From contig NZ_BIMB01000030.1 of the NCBI RefSeq assembly GCF_004000865.1, positions 1 to 64,000 on the forward strand: a DNA stretch of 64,000 bases. Reading direction: 5' to 3'. This DNA comes from Paenibacillus elgii NBRC 100335 (GTDB taxonomy: Bacteria; Bacillota; Bacilli; Paenibacillales; NBRC-103111). Positions 31,932 to 41,843 of the stretch are shown here, in pieces. The notes beneath the pieces were generated by a model. The model searched no databases. It was not told the origin of the DNA and was given only the letters and a program-made list of their open reading frames with translations. The translations under genes and the position numbers were made by a program. The first letter of the stretch is position 1; the number at the start of each line of letters is the position of its first letter.

Positions 31932-32279
31932 TCACTGATAAGGGAACTGCGACGAATACCCGCTGAACTGCTGCTGCGCTTGCTGAAGCTTCGGCTGCTC
32001 CTCGGCCTCCAACTTGTACCATCCGTTCTGAAACATCAGGTTAAACAGGTCGCGGGCGCTTTGATGCGTTTCCGTCAAAATCTGGAGCATATCGGCATGA
32101 AGCTGCTCGTGGCTGGCCTCGCGGACGGCCACGTTAAAGTTGTCGGTCAACAATTTGCATGTGGCCAGTCCGTCATTGAGGAAGTCGCGGTCGTTCATCT
32201 CCGGTCCTTTAACCTGTGGCAGCTGTCCGGTTTGCGGATTAGCGATTTCATTAGGGTTCTGGGCTTGCTGGCCTGGCAT
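31932..32279 (-). CDS. CotF-like spore coat protein
   Basis: 115 residues from ATG 32279, 9 bp after AAGGAGG; ATG 32288 touches that site. Gln/Pro-rich start, then a helical ferritin-like core: DRDFLNDGLATCKLLTDNFN, EQLHADMLQILTETHQSARD, LFNLMFQNGWYKLEAEE. This matches the CotF/YhcQ coat family of Paenibacillus and Bacillus, proteins of the spore coat made in the mother cell. It follows a second CotF-like gene by 25 bp. Confidence 0.82.
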   Translation of the reverse strand: MPGQQAQNPNEIANPQTGQLPQVKGPEMNDRDFLNDGLATCKLLTDNFNVAVREASHEQLHADMLQILTETHQSARDLFNLMFQNGWYKLEAEEQPKLQQAQQQFSGYSSQFPYQ

Positions 32280-32304
32280 CGGCTGCATCCTCCTTACATT
32301 TGAA

Positions 32305-32610
32305 TTATTGAGACGCCTGCTGTGACTGCTGCGGACGGGGCAGGTTGGCCATAGCTGCGGTATTGTTCACTTGCAGATGCGTAAGCAGCTTTTCATAATG
32401 GCGCTGATGCATCTGTCCGGCTTTATCGAGCGCCTGCTTGATTTGCGGGTTGGTCGCCTGCTGGGCAAAAAAATGAAATTTCTTAAAAGCCGACAGCTCC
32501 CAAGACAGCGCGTCCTTCAGGTAAAGCAAATCTTTCGTTGTAATCACGCGCGGCGGAACGGGAATCGGCGGCTGCGTCTGCTGAGCGGGAGGGGTCATCG
32601 TCGCTGGCAT
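32305..32610 (-). CDS. CotF-like small spore-associated protein
   Basis: 101 residues from ATG 32610 (AAGGAGCAAGCTT upstream). Pro/Gln-rich ends flank two helices: TTKDLLYLKDALSWELSAFK, KFHFFAQQATNPQIKQALDK and AGQMHQRHYEKLLTHL. The helix pair with a conserved His-rich second helix fits the half-ferritin organisation of CotF-type coat proteins. It is the first gene of a two-gene operon with the longer homologue. I see no clear sporulation promoter upstream. Confidence 0.75.
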   Translation of the reverse strand: MPATMTPPAQQTQPPIPVPPRVITTKDLLYLKDALSWELSAFKKFHFFAQQATNPQIKQALDKAGQMHQRHYEKLLTHLQVNNTAAMANLPRPQQSQQASQ

Positions 32611-32734
32611 AAGCTTGCTCCTTTTCTGGTGAATTGGCGTACATGGTATAGAATGAGCCATTCAGGGACGAATATGCTTGGCGGAAAATGGAGAGCCGAC
32701 CAAGTCGGGCCGTTGAACCCTTGGCCTGTCACTC

Positions 32735-32775
32735 TAAGCCTTATAGGATCTTCCGGATCCTGTAGGGCTTATTTT
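32735..32775 (+). terminator. Isolated terminator
   Basis: TAAGCCTTATAGGATC pairs with GGATCCTGTAGGGCTTA (one G-U pair), followed by TTTTTAT. No rightward gene ends nearby, so it may insulate the downstream operon. Confidence 0.65.
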
Positions 32776-32851
32776 TATAGCGTGAACAGACTTGGAAAAT
32801 TTTTGTGTCACCTTAACTAACACAAGTGGTCAAAAAAGCTGTGAAAAACGA

Positions 32852-32879
32852 TTGATTTTTTAAGAAAAGTGAGTATAAT
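32852..32879 (+). promoter_or_regulatory. Promoter of the peptide-uptake operon
   Basis: TTGATT (32852-32857), 16-bp spacer, TATAAT (32874-32879). It predicts a ~205-nt leader before the first gene at 33091. That leader contains a TGTACC / GGTACA hairpin near 32912 and a GC-rich stretch at 32940-33030 that I cannot assign to any riboswitch or T-box class. No other gene is seen in 32611-33090. Confidence 0.6.
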
Positions 32880-33090
32880 CGAAATTAACAAAAAATTTAA
32901 AAAAGAACCACTGTACCGATAATAGGTACAAAAAGGGAGGGACGGCTCATAAGCTTCCATCATCTTGAAGCCCGGGAGTGACGCGGGAAGGACCCATCTA
33001 GGATGTACGGACGGCGCTACATGAACATCTCCTTCCATGCACACAATAGCTACAATGCCGTTACTTATTTTTACAAAAAGGGGGTAAGAG

Positions 33091-34104
33091 ATGGTGGTTA
33101 ACTACATCCTTCGGCGAATCGTGTTTATGATTCCGGGGCTGATCGGGATTGCACTGATTACGTTTATTATCTCAAGAGTCCTGCCCGGCGACCCGGCGGT
33201 GATGCTGGCAGGCGAACAAGCCCCTCCGGCTGTAGTCGAGAAAATTCGTCAAGAGATGGGGCTGAACAATCCGCTCTACGTACAATTCGTCGATTACATC
33301 AAGCAGCTGCTGCAAGGGGATTTCGGATTAGCCTGGCATACGGGCAATACGGTGCTCGGCGATTTTGCCACACGCTTCCCCGCCACGCTGGAGCTGACCA
33401 TTGCGAGCTTCATCATTGCTGTCCTCGTTGCCGTTCCTGTCGGAATTATCGCCGCTACGAAGAAAGAATCGGTCGTCGACCACATTTCACGTATTTTCTC
33501 GCTCATCGGGGCCTGTGTTCCCGTCTTCTGGCTCGGATTGATCCTCATCTCCATTTTTTATTCCAAATTAGGCTGGGCCCCGGCGCCGCTGGGCCGCATC
33601 GGCGAAGACATTAACCCGCCTACGCATGTTACCGGATTATACTTGCTCGACAGTCTGCTTTCAGGGGATTTCATTGCTTTTCAGAAAGCGCTGTCACATC
33701 TGATTCTGCCTGCCATCTGTCTCAGTACGGGCACCATGGCGATTATCGCCCGCATGATGCGCTCCAGCATGCTGGAAGTGATCGGACAGGACTTTATCCG
33801 CACGGCCCGCGCCAAAGGGATTTACGAGCGCAGCGTCATTCTGAAGCACGCCCTCGTGAACGCGTTAATTCCTACTTTGACCGTACTCGGCTTGCAGTTC
33901 GGCTATCTGCTGGGCGGCGCGGTCATTACCGAAACGATCTTCGCTTGGCCGGGGATCGGCGGCTATGTGACCGAATCGATCCTGGCGACCGATTATGCGC
34001 CCATTCAAGCGTTTACACTGATCAGCGCCATTCTGTACAGCGTCATCAATTTGGCGGTGGATCTGCTTTACGGATTCATTGATCCGAGGATTCGATACGA
34101 ATAA
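33091..34104 (+). CDS. Peptide ABC transporter permease (DppB/OppB-like)
   Basis: 337 residues, six helices. Family signatures: YILRRIVFMIPGLIGIALIT at the N-terminus, RVLPGDPA, QYV-type spacing in NPLYVQFVDYI, the EAA loop DFIRTARAKGIYERSVILKH and the closing VDLLYGFIDPRIRYE. It forms the membrane pore with the next gene (27 bp away). Peptides or similar oligomers are the usual substrates. First gene of an operon that continues to 43509. Confidence 0.93.
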   Translation: MVVNYILRRIVFMIPGLIGIALITFIISRVLPGDPAVMLAGEQAPPAVVEKIRQEMGLNNPLYVQFVDYIKQLLQGDFGLAWHTGNTVLGDFATRFPATLELTIASFIIAVLVAVPVGIIAATKKESVVDHISRIFSLIGACVPVFWLGLILISIFYSKLGWAPAPLGRIGEDINPPTHVTGLYLLDSLLSGDFIAFQKALSHLILPAICLSTGTMAIIARMMRSSMLEVIGQDFIRTARAKGIYERSVILKHALVNALIPTLTVLGLQFGYLLGGAVITETIFAWPGIGGYVTESILATDYAPIQAFTLISAILYSVINLAVDLLYGFIDPRIRYE

Positions 34105-34130
34105 CTGCCGAGGAAAGGAGAGTTCGACAC

Positions 34131-35030
34131 GTGAGTAAATTTACAGCTTCCATTCCGGCTGCCAAGGCGAAGACGCGGGAAGGCAATAAGGCGGCGGCGA
34201 CGCTCAGACTGCTGCTTCGCAATCGGCTCGCCGTAATCGGCCTTGCGTTTATTGTCATCTGGTCCGTATTGGCTCTGCTCGCGCCCGCCATCGCTCCGTA
34301 CGGGCCGAACGAGACCAATACGGCGGTCAAGCTGCAGGCGCCGAGCGTGGCGCATTGGTTCGGGACGGACAATTTCGGCCGGGATATCTTCAGCCGGGTG
34401 CTCTACGGAGCGCAAATCACCATTTGGTCCGGCCTGATCGCCGTTGGCATTTCCTTCTGCGTCGGCGTTCCGCTGGGCGGGATCGCCGCTTATTACGGCG
34501 GAATGCTCGGGAATATCATCATGCGAATCATGGACATGCTGCTCGCATTTCCTTCCCTGGTGTTGGCGATGGCGATCGCCGCTTCCATGGGGCCGGGACT
34601 GACCAGCGCGATGATTGCCGTCGGTATCGTCGGCGTTCCCGAGTTCGCGCGGCTGATGCACGGACAGACCATCTCACTGCGGGAGAAAGAGTTCGTCGAA
34701 GCGGGGCGGGCCATCGGTTTGAAGGACTCCGTCATTTTGTTCCGGCACATTTTCCCCAACGCTTTGGCTCCGCTTATGGTGCGGGTGACGCTCGGCATGG
34801 GCTTCGCGATTCTGACGGCGGCCAGCCTGAACTTCCTCGGGCTTGGGGTCAAGCCGCCGACGGCGGAATGGGGCGCCATGATCTCCGAAGGCCGCGGCTA
34901 CATTATTTCCGGCGACTGGTGGATCGTTACTTTTCCGGGACTAGCCATCGCCACCTCGATTCTCGGTTTTAACTTGCTTGGCGACGGTCTGCGCGACGTG
35001 CTGGACCCGCGGCTTCGCTCAAGCAAATAA
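34131..35030 (+). CDS. Peptide ABC transporter permease (DppC/OppC-like)
   Basis: 299 residues from GTG 34131 (AAAGGAGAG upstream). N-terminal OppC region RLLLRNRLAVIGLAFIVIWS, then WFGTDNFGRDIFSRVLYGAQ, the EAA loop EFVEAGRAIGLKDSVILFRH and the end LLGDGLRDVLDPRLRS. It pairs with the preceding permease in a dipeptide/oligopeptide importer. Confidence 0.93.
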   Translation: MSKFTASIPAAKAKTREGNKAAATLRLLLRNRLAVIGLAFIVIWSVLALLAPAIAPYGPNETNTAVKLQAPSVAHWFGTDNFGRDIFSRVLYGAQITIWSGLIAVGISFCVGVPLGGIAAYYGGMLGNIIMRIMDMLLAFPSLVLAMAIAASMGPGLTSAMIAVGIVGVPEFARLMHGQTISLREKEFVEAGRAIGLKDSVILFRHIFPNALAPLMVRVTLGMGFAILTAASLNFLGLGVKPPTAEWGAMISEGRGYIISGDWWIVTFPGLAIATSILGFNLLGDGLRDVLDPRLRSSK

Positions 35031-35074
35031 CTTGATATGCTGGACCATCTGACAACTTTGAGGGGGAAGAACAC

Positions 35075-36664
35075 ATGAAGAAGCACCAATGGTTAGCCGG
35101 ACTTGCCGCAAGCGCATTGCTTTTGACGGCCGTGGGCTGCAGCCCGAATGCGAACCAGAAGCCGGACGCCTCCGCCGCGCCGGAGCAAAGCAAGAAGGAT
35201 AAGATCATCACAATCGCCTACTCGGACGGCGGCACCACTATGGACCCGGCCGAAGCGAGCGACCTGACCTCCGACACGCTGGTCGTCGCCGCGTACGACC
35301 AATTGGTGACGTACGGGGTCAAAACCGTGGATGGCGGGCAGGTGGCCAAGACCGACGAAATCAAGCCGATGCTGGCTAAGAGCTGGACCGTATCCGACGA
35401 CAAGCTGACCTACACCTTCAAGCTGCAGGAGAACGCCAAGTTCCAGAGCGGGAATCCGGTAACGGCGGATTCGGTCGCCTTCTCGCTCGACCATCTGAAA
35501 AACTCCAAAGCGGGCAGCTTCCTCTACCAATTGTCCGGCATTAAAGCTTACACCGTGAAAGACGCGCAGACGATCACCATCCAACTGGAAAAAGAAAACC
35601 ACACGTTCCTGCAAATGCTGGCACTCTATAACTTCTCCGTACTGGATGAGAAAGTGATCAAAGAGAAGGGCAACGACTTCTTGGCCAAAAATGCAGCCGG
35701 CTCCGGTCCGTTTGCCATCGAGAAATGGGACCCGGCCTCGGAAGCCGTCATGACGGCGAACAAAAACTACTGGCAGGGCGCTCCGCAGGTGGACAAAGTG
35801 ACGATGAAGTTTTTGAAGGAAGCTTCGAACCGGGTCATGCTGCTCGGCAAAGGCGATGTCGACCTCGCGATCGAGATTCCTCCGAAGGACGTCGCCGATC
35901 TGAAAAACAACGCCAACCTGACGGTCAAGTCCGATGCGAGCAACCGGATTCTGTATTTTGCGCTCAATACGACCAAGAAGCCGTTCGACAACGTGAAAGT
36001 CAGACAAGCGCTTGCTTACGCCGTTCCTTACGATCAATTGGTGCACGACGTTATGTACGATCAGGCGAAGCAGCTGAAAAGCGCGGTACCTAGTAACACG
36101 CCGGGGTACTCCGATTCCGGATTTATTTATAAGCATGACTTGGACAAAGCGAAGCAGCTGCTGAAAGAAGCGGGCTACGAGAATGGGCTCAGCTTCGACC
36201 TCACGCTTGGATCGGGCTTCCAGGACTGGGAGGACGACGCTGTCCTGATGCAGGCCGAATTCGCCAAAATCGGCGTGACGATGAACATCCAAAAGGTCGC
36301 GCGCGCCCAATTCCTGCAAATGCAAAGAGAGCGTAACCTGACGGCTTACATCTCGAAATGGACGTCCTTCGTCAACGATCCGAGCTACCATCTGGGCTTC
36401 CTGCTGTACGGAAAAGGCACATCCAACTACGGCAACTACAAGAACGCGAAGGTCGACGAGCTGTGGGAAAAAGCCAACAACGAGCCGGATCAAGCGAAGC
36501 GCAACGAGATGTACAAGCAAGCGCAGGAGCTGATTACGGCGGACGCGCCTTGGCTGTACCTGTACGAATACAACCGCATTGTGGGGATGAACAAAAACCT
36601 GAAGGGCTACGTGTACTACCCGGATGAGATTCTCCGCTTCTATCCGATGAGCAAGGGGCAGTAA
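35075..36664 (+). CDS. Peptide-binding lipoprotein (DppA/OppA-like, SBP family 5)
   Basis: 529 residues. Lipoprotein signal ending LLTAVGC, then the family 5 signature region GGTTMDPAEASDLTSDTLV, the early phrase YTFKLQENAKFQSGNPVTAD, NAAGSGPFAIEKWD and KVRQALAYAVPYDQLV. The length is normal for OppA/DppA. It captures peptides at the outer face and passes them to the permeases upstream. The pocket does not tell the substrate; the downstream peptidases suggest unusual or blocked peptides. Confidence 0.93.
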   Translation: MKKHQWLAGLAASALLLTAVGCSPNANQKPDASAAPEQSKKDKIITIAYSDGGTTMDPAEASDLTSDTLVVAAYDQLVTYGVKTVDGGQVAKTDEIKPMLAKSWTVSDDKLTYTFKLQENAKFQSGNPVTADSVAFSLDHLKNSKAGSFLYQLSGIKAYTVKDAQTITIQLEKENHTFLQMLALYNFSVLDEKVIKEKGNDFLAKNAAGSGPFAIEKWDPASEAVMTANKNYWQGAPQVDKVTMKFLKEASNRVMLLGKGDVDLAIEIPPKDVADLKNNANLTVKSDASNRILYFALNTTKKPFDNVKVRQALAYAVPYDQLVHDVMYDQAKQLKSAVPSNTPGYSDSGFIYKHDLDKAKQLLKEAGYENGLSFDLTLGSGFQDWEDDAVLMQAEFAKIGVTMNIQKVARAQFLQMQRERNLTAYISKWTSFVNDPSYHLGFLLYGKGTSNYGNYKNAKVDELWEKANNEPDQAKRNEMYKQAQELITADAPWLYLYEYNRIVGMNKNLKGYVYYPDEILRFYPMSKGQ

Positions 36665-36694
36665 CAGTTCCAGGCAGAAGGGAAGGCTAAAGCG

Positions 36695-37954
36695 ATGGAT
36701 TGGAAAAAGAAGGTATTGGAAGAAATCGATAAACGTCAGGACGAGCTTATAGACTTGTGCTGTAAATTGATTCAATTTCCAAGCGAAGATCCGCCGGGGG
36801 ATACCCGCGACATCAGCAAGTTCATTACCGACTATTTAAAGGAAGCTGGAATCGAGACGGCCGCGCACGAGTCGGAGCAGCATATGTTCAATCTGCTGTC
36901 CACCGTGGGGACGAAGAGCGACAAGCATTTGCTCTTCTGCGGGCATACCGATGTCGTACCGGCGGGCGATTTGTCCCGCTGGGACTTCCCTCCCTTTGCC
37001 GGGGAGGTGAAGGACGGCTACATTCTCGGCCGCGGCGCTTCGGACATGAAATGCGGCTTGGGCGGACTGATCTTCGTCGCCGCATTATTGAAACGTCTCG
37101 GCGTGCCGCTGGCGGGGGAGCTCTCCTTATTTATCGTGCCGGATGAGGAAACCGGAGGACACTTCGGCGTGCCGTGGGTGCTGGAGCGGGGCTTGATTAC
37201 AGGGACGGCGGCGGTCATCGCCGAGCCGTCCTCTCCGGAGCATCCGACCATCGGTCAAAAAGGCAGCGCCTGGTTCGAATTTACGGTTGAGGGAACGCCG
37301 GGCCACGGTAGCCTGTCGCCGTTCAAGGGCGATAGCGCGATTGTCAAGGCGGCCAAAGCGATCGAGGTGCTGCAGCGGCTGACGGACATGAAGCCGAACA
37401 TTCCCGAGGAAATGCGCGAAATTATCGAGATTTCGAAGAACTATGTCCGTGAGCGGGAAAAGACCGATGTCAGCGCCGTCTACGATCACGTGACGGTCAA
37501 TATCGGAACGATTCACGGCGGGACGAAGGCAAACGTGGTCGCAGACCGCTGCACGATCGAGGTCGACTCGCGCGTGCCATTCGGCATCGACTACCGCGAT
37601 GTATTGAACGAAGCGAAGCGTCTGCTGCTTGAAGTCGGGATCGACGCCGAGCTGAAACCGATCGGCTTCCGGGGCAATGCGAACTGGACGCCTTCGACGG
37701 AGGAGATCGTGCGTTACTTGGTCGAAAGCATCACCCATGTCAGTGGAAAGGAAGCTTACGGCGTGCTGCAATGGGCGTCGAGCGATGCCCGCCACTTCCG
37801 CAACCATGGGATTCCGGTGCTGCAGTACGGGCCGGCGGAGCTGTCCACGATCCATAACTTCAACGAGCGCGCGCCGGTTTGGCAAGTCGTTCAAGCGGCC
37901 AAAGTGTACGCGCTGACCGCGCTCAAATATTTGGGCACGACCGGCGGCAACTGA
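36695..37954 (+). CDS. M20 family amidohydrolase (ArgE/DapE-type)
   Basis: 419 residues. Metal-binding signatures of M20 enzymes: LLFCGHTDVVPAG (His and Asp), GRGASDMKCGLGG (bridging Asp), the catalytic Glu pair in VPDEETGGHFG, then a dimerisation lid domain and the final His in STIHNFNERAP. Such enzymes cleave N-acyl amino acids or dipeptides with two zinc ions. Its place between the binding protein and the ATPase genes suggests it trims the imported compound in the cytosol. Confidence 0.92.
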   Translation: MDWKKKVLEEIDKRQDELIDLCCKLIQFPSEDPPGDTRDISKFITDYLKEAGIETAAHESEQHMFNLLSTVGTKSDKHLLFCGHTDVVPAGDLSRWDFPPFAGEVKDGYILGRGASDMKCGLGGLIFVAALLKRLGVPLAGELSLFIVPDEETGGHFGVPWVLERGLITGTAAVIAEPSSPEHPTIGQKGSAWFEFTVEGTPGHGSLSPFKGDSAIVKAAKAIEVLQRLTDMKPNIPEEMREIIEISKNYVREREKTDVSAVYDHVTVNIGTIHGGTKANVVADRCTIEVDSRVPFGIDYRDVLNEAKRLLLEVGIDAELKPIGFRGNANWTPSTEEIVRYLVESITHVSGKEAYGVLQWASSDARHFRNHGIPVLQYGPAELSTIHNFNERAPVWQVVQAAKVYALTALKYLGTTGGN

Positions 37955-37992
37955 CGGTATGACGGTAACCACCCAGAAAGGAGGACGGGGTA

Positions 37993-38970
37993 ATGAACGC
38001 TTTACTAGAGGTTCAGGGACTGCAAACGGAGTTCGTCACCCGTTCCGGCGTGGTAAGGGCGGTCGACGGGGTCGATCTGGTGCTGCACAAGGGGGAGACC
38101 TTGGGGGTCGTCGGCGAATCGGGCTGCGGCAAAAGCGTCACCTCCATGTCGATCATGGGGCTGCTTCCCAAGGGGATCAGCCGGATTGCCGGTGGAGACA
38201 TCCGGTATAACGGCCAAAGTCTCCTCTCCTTATCCGCCGCCGAGCTGCGGAAAATTCGCGGCAATAAGATGGCGATGATTTTCCAAGAGCCGATGACCTC
38301 GCTCAACCCGGTGTTCAAGATCGGTTCGCAAATTGCGGAGACGGTCCGCTTCCACCTCAAGCTTAGCAAGAAGGAAGCCTGGAGAAGGGCGGTCGAGATG
38401 CTGACCAAGGTAGGCATTCCCCGTCCCGAGCAGATCGCTATGGAATATCCGCATCAACTGTCGGGCGGGATGCGGCAGCGGGTCATGATCGCCATGGCGA
38501 TGGCGTGCGGCCCCGAGGTGCTGATTGCCGACGAGCCGACGACCGCGCTCGATGTAACGATTCAGGCGCAAATTCTGGACCTGATGCGCGAGCTGCAGGA
38601 AGCGCAGGGGACGGCCGTGCTGCTCATTACCCACGACCTCGGCGTCGTGGCGGAGACATGCCAGCGGGTCGTGGTGATGTATGCCGGTCAGGTGGTCGAG
38701 GAAACCGACGTGAAGACGCTGTTCCGGCAGCCGAAGCATCCGTACACCCGGGGGCTGCTGGCTTCCTTGCCGCAGCTTGCGGGCGAGCAGCACCGTCTGG
38801 AGCCGATTCCGGGCAGCGTGCCGAATCCGGCGGAGATGCCGAAGGGTTGTCGGTTCGCTCCCCGCTGCGCCTTCCGGACGGATGCATGCGATACCGTGCC
38901 TCCGCAGCTGACGGAGGTCGAGGCCGGTCACAAATGCCGCTGCTTGCTCGTTCAGGAGGGACTATTATGA
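37993..38970 (+). CDS. Peptide ABC transporter ATPase (DppD/OppD-like)
   Basis: 325 residues. Walker [20 protein letters not shown], the Q-loop region [12 protein letters not shown], signature [16 protein letters not shown], Walker [15 protein letters not shown] and the switch His in LLITHDLG. The C-terminal oligopeptide/dipeptide extension has the cysteines of the family ([15 protein letters not shown]), which in some members hold an iron-sulfur cluster. It overlaps the next ATPase gene (ATGA), showing coupled translation. Confidence 0.95.
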   Translation: MNALLEVQGLQTEFVTRSGVVRAVDGVDLVLHKGETLGVVGESGCGKSVTSMSIMGLLPKGISRIAGGDIRYNGQSLLSLSAAELRKIRGNKMAMIFQEPMTSLNPVFKIGSQIAETVRFHLKLSKKEAWRRAVEMLTKVGIPRPEQIAMEYPHQLSGGMRQRVMIAMAMACGPEVLIADEPTTALDVTIQAQILDLMRELQEAQGTAVLLITHDLGVVAETCQRVVVMYAGQVVEETDVKTLFRQPKHPYTRGLLASLPQLAGEQHRLEPIPGSVPNPAEMPKGCRFAPRCAFRTDACDTVPPQLTEVEAGHKCRCLLVQEGLL

Positions 38971-39932
38971 GCGCATTGCTGGAAATTCGCAATCTGAAGA
39001 AGCATTATCCGATCCGCAAAGGCTTGTTTTCCAAGCAGGTCGGCGTCGTCAAGGCGGTCGACGGCGTCAGCTTGACCATCGAAAAAGGCGAGACGCTCGC
39101 GATCGTCGGGGAATCCGGCTGTGGCAAATCGACGACGGGCCGTTCCATTCTGCGCCTCATCGAGCCGACCGAAGGCGATATTTTTTTCGAGGGAACCGAC
39201 GTGCGCAAGCTGTCGACGGAGGAAATGCGCAAGTTCCGCACGAAGATGCAAATCGTGTTCCAGGACCCGTACGCTTCGCTCGATCCGCGGTGGACCGTGC
39301 AGCAGACGCTGGAGGAGCCGCTCCGCACCCACGAGAAGCTGCCCGAGGACGAGCTTAAGCGCCGCGTAGCGGAGCTAATGGAGGTCGTGGGACTGTCCTC
39401 GTACCATGCTCACCGTTACCCGCATGAATTTTCCGGTGGTCAGCGGCAGCGGATCGGGATTGCCCGCGCGCTCGCGCTGAAGCCGAAGTTCATCGTATGC
39501 GATGAGCCGGTATCCGCACTGGACGTGTCCATCCGGGCCCAGGTGCTTAATCTGATGCAAGAGCTGCAGGAGCAGTTTTCGCTTACGTACATGTTTATTT
39601 CCCATGACCTGTCCGTCGTGAAGTTCATCAGCGACCGGGTCGGGGTGATGTACCTGGGCCGTATGGTGGAGCTGGCGCCGACCGAGGAGTTGTACGACAA
39701 GCCGCTGCATCCTTACACGCAGGCGCTGATGTCGGCCCTGCCCGTGCCCGATCCCGAGACGAAGCGGGAGCGAATCATCTTGACCGGCGACGTGCCGAAT
39801 CCGCAAAATCCCCCCGCCGGGTGCGCGTTCCATACCCGGTGCCCGGTCGCCAAGCCCGAATGCGGGAGCGTCCCGCCCGAGTGGAAGGAAGTCTCTCCCG
39901 GGCGGAGCGTAGCTTGTCACTTGTATTCATGA
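38967..39932 (+). CDS. Peptide ABC transporter ATPase (DppF/OppF-like)
   Basis: 321 residues from ATG 38967, overlapping the previous stop; an AGGAGGG site lies upstream. Walker [33 protein letters not shown], signature [17 protein letters not shown], Walker [19 protein letters not shown], and the C-terminal [16 protein letters not shown] cysteine cluster. It forms the ATPase heterodimer with the preceding gene. Confidence 0.95.
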   Translation: MSALLEIRNLKKHYPIRKGLFSKQVGVVKAVDGVSLTIEKGETLAIVGESGCGKSTTGRSILRLIEPTEGDIFFEGTDVRKLSTEEMRKFRTKMQIVFQDPYASLDPRWTVQQTLEEPLRTHEKLPEDELKRRVAELMEVVGLSSYHAHRYPHEFSGGQRQRIGIARALALKPKFIVCDEPVSALDVSIRAQVLNLMQELQEQFSLTYMFISHDLSVVKFISDRVGVMYLGRMVELAPTEELYDKPLHPYTQALMSALPVPDPETKRERIILTGDVPNPQNPPAGCAFHTRCPVAKPECGSVPPEWKEVSPGRSVACHLYS

Positions 39933-39979
39933 TAAATTTAAAAGTGATGGGCAATTATGGGTTTGGGGGCTAAGCTGTC

Positions 39980-40768
39980 ATGCTGAAAACATTAGATAAT
40001 GCGCTGGAGCTTTTGGAATATTTTACAAGGGAGACGCCGTCTTGGGGCGTGCGGGAATTGGCGAAAGAGATGGACATGAGCCACTCGATCGTTCACCGCA
40101 TCTTGACGACCTTCGAGTCCCGCGGCTTCCTGATTCAGAACGATGAAACGAAAAAGTACGAGCTGGGAACGAAGCTGTGGGAATACGGTTCCATTATTAG
40201 GGATAACCTCCGTATTTCCGATGTGATCCTGCCCGTTATGCATACATTATCCGAGGAAACGGGAGAATCCGTGTTCCTTACCTGGCTGGACGATCATGAA
40301 GGGATCTGCGTGGAAATTGCGGAAAGTCCGCAGCGGATCAAATATGCGATGTCCTCGGTCGGAGACCGGACGCCGCTCTATGCCGGAGCCTCCAACAAGG
40401 TCATTATGGCGTACTTGCCGAAGGCCGCTCAGGAGGCGATCATCGACAAGGGCTTGAAGCCCAAGACCGGCAAGACGGTCATCGATCCGGAGAAGCTGAT
40501 GGGGGATTTGGCGGCGATTCGCAAGGCGGGCTGGGCTTACTCCGTTGGAGAATACTCCGACGCGACGTTCGGGATTGCGCTTCCGATTTTTAACAAGCGA
40601 CGTGAAATCGTGGCGTCGCTTACGCTAGCCGGACCGGAGTACCGGATGCCGGAAGCGAAAGTGTCGGAGGTGCTGGATATGATGCGCAGAAAGCGCGACG
40701 AGATTGAAGCGTGCCTGCATAAGCTGAGCATCTCGTCTGTGGCCGGACGGCGTCATCCGATATCCTGA
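39980..40768 (+). CDS. IclR-family transcriptional regulator
   Basis: 262 residues. N-terminal winged helix (LDNALELLEYFTRETPSWGV, MSHSIVHRILTTFESRGFLI) and a C-terminal IclR effector domain (VFLTWLDDHEGICVEIAESP, PLYAGASNKVIMAYLP, GWAYSVGEYSDATFGIALPI, ASLTLAGPEYRM). It lies inside the peptide-uptake operon, 47 bp after the ATPase gene, and probably represses the operon until an intermediate binds. A shared-operon regulator of this kind implies dedicated catabolism of one compound class. Confidence 0.92.
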   Translation: MLKTLDNALELLEYFTRETPSWGVRELAKEMDMSHSIVHRILTTFESRGFLIQNDETKKYELGTKLWEYGSIIRDNLRISDVILPVMHTLSEETGESVFLTWLDDHEGICVEIAESPQRIKYAMSSVGDRTPLYAGASNKVIMAYLPKAAQEAIIDKGLKPKTGKTVIDPEKLMGDLAAIRKAGWAYSVGEYSDATFGIALPIFNKRREIVASLTLAGPEYRMPEAKVSEVLDMMRRKRDEIEACLHKLSISSVAGRRHPIS

Positions 40769-40858
40769 CAAGGAATGTGAGAATTCCCACCCGCTGATCG
40801 CCGACTGCTGATCGATCGGAAAAACGCAAGTTTTTGAAGAGGAGAGGGGAATGACACC

Positions 40859-41806
40859 ATGTCTTTACAGCAAACGCTGCATGTCTATGAAACGATGGAT
40901 AGCGCTTATGTTAACGGGAACCAAATCAAAGAGCTGTTCGCAGCCTATCCGGAGGTAGAGGTCACCGTCCAGACGGTGCAGGGCGAGAAGGGCTCGACCG
41001 ATTTTGTCAAAATCGTTATTCCGGGCACGAATGGGAAGCGGAACGGTGGGTCCGCGCCGACGTTCGGCATTATCGGACGCCTTGGCGGCATCGGAGCCCG
41101 CCCGTCCCGGATCGGCATCGTATCCGATGCGGACGGCGCCGTGGCAGCGGTAGCCAGCGCGCTGAAGCTGGCGGACATGAAGCGAAAGGGTGATCATCTC
41201 CGGGGCGACGTGATCGTCACGACCCACATCTGCCCGGATGCGCCGACCCGGCCGCATGAGCCGGTCGATTTTATGGACTCCCCCGTCGATATTTTGACAA
41301 TGAATCAATATGAAGTTGTGCCGGAGATGGAAGCGATCCTGTCCATCGATACGACGAAAGGCAACCGGGTCATCAACCATAAAGGCATCACCATTTCGCC
41401 GACCGTGAAGGAAGGCTATATTTTGCGGATCAGCGACGATTTGTTGCGCATCATGGAGATGACGACCGGTCAGTACCCGGTCACCTTCCCGATCACGATG
41501 CAGGACATTACGCCTTACGGCAACGATCTGTACCATATCAACAGCATCCTGCAGCCTGCGGTCGCTACGAATGCGCCGGTAGTCGGTCTGGCGATCACTG
41601 CGCAATCGACCGTTCCGGGCTGCGGCACGGGGGCGAGCCACGAGGTGGATATTGCCGCCGCGGTGAAATTTGCCGTCGAAACGGCGAAAGAAGTCACGAA
41701 CGGCACCTGCTCTTTCTACAGCAAGGACGAATTTGCGAAAATTCAGCAGCTTTACGGCTCGATGAAGGTTCTTCAGACGATGGGCGGCACGTCCGTCAAC
41801 GCCTAA
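40859..41806 (+). CDS. DUF1177 family protein
   Basis: 315 residues with the landmarks I associate with DUF1177: TLHVYETMDSAYVNGNQIKE, PTFGIIGRLGGIGARPSRIG, VIVTTHICPDAPTRPHEP, VDFMDSPVDILTMN and STVPGCGTGASHEVDIAAAV. The His, Asp and Cys in these blocks could form a catalytic site, but no reaction is established to my knowledge. Strong ribosome site AAGAGGAGAGGGG. It travels here with AroM and an M29 peptidase behind peptide uptake genes, so a peptide-processing or amino-acid-derivative role is likely. Confidence 0.82.
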   Translation: MSLQQTLHVYETMDSAYVNGNQIKELFAAYPEVEVTVQTVQGEKGSTDFVKIVIPGTNGKRNGGSAPTFGIIGRLGGIGARPSRIGIVSDADGAVAAVASALKLADMKRKGDHLRGDVIVTTHICPDAPTRPHEPVDFMDSPVDILTMNQYEVVPEMEAILSIDTTKGNRVINHKGITISPTVKEGYILRISDDLLRIMEMTTGQYPVTFPITMQDITPYGNDLYHINSILQPAVATNAPVVGLAITAQSTVPGCGTGASHEVDIAAAVKFAVETAKEVTNGTCSFYSKDEFAKIQQLYGSMKVLQTMGGTSVNA

Positions 41807-41843
41807 TACCCGGTCCGGAGCGGATACGCCGGCAGAAACGGAG

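Noticed and set aside
32817-33044. 75-codon minus-strand frame in the leader of the peptide operon
   Set aside because: Overlaps a good rightward promoter, has atypical composition and no family features.
35093-36775. Open frame of 560 codons opposite the peptide-binding protein
   Set aside because: Antisense shadow of a well-recognised binding lipoprotein; no family features and no ribosome site.
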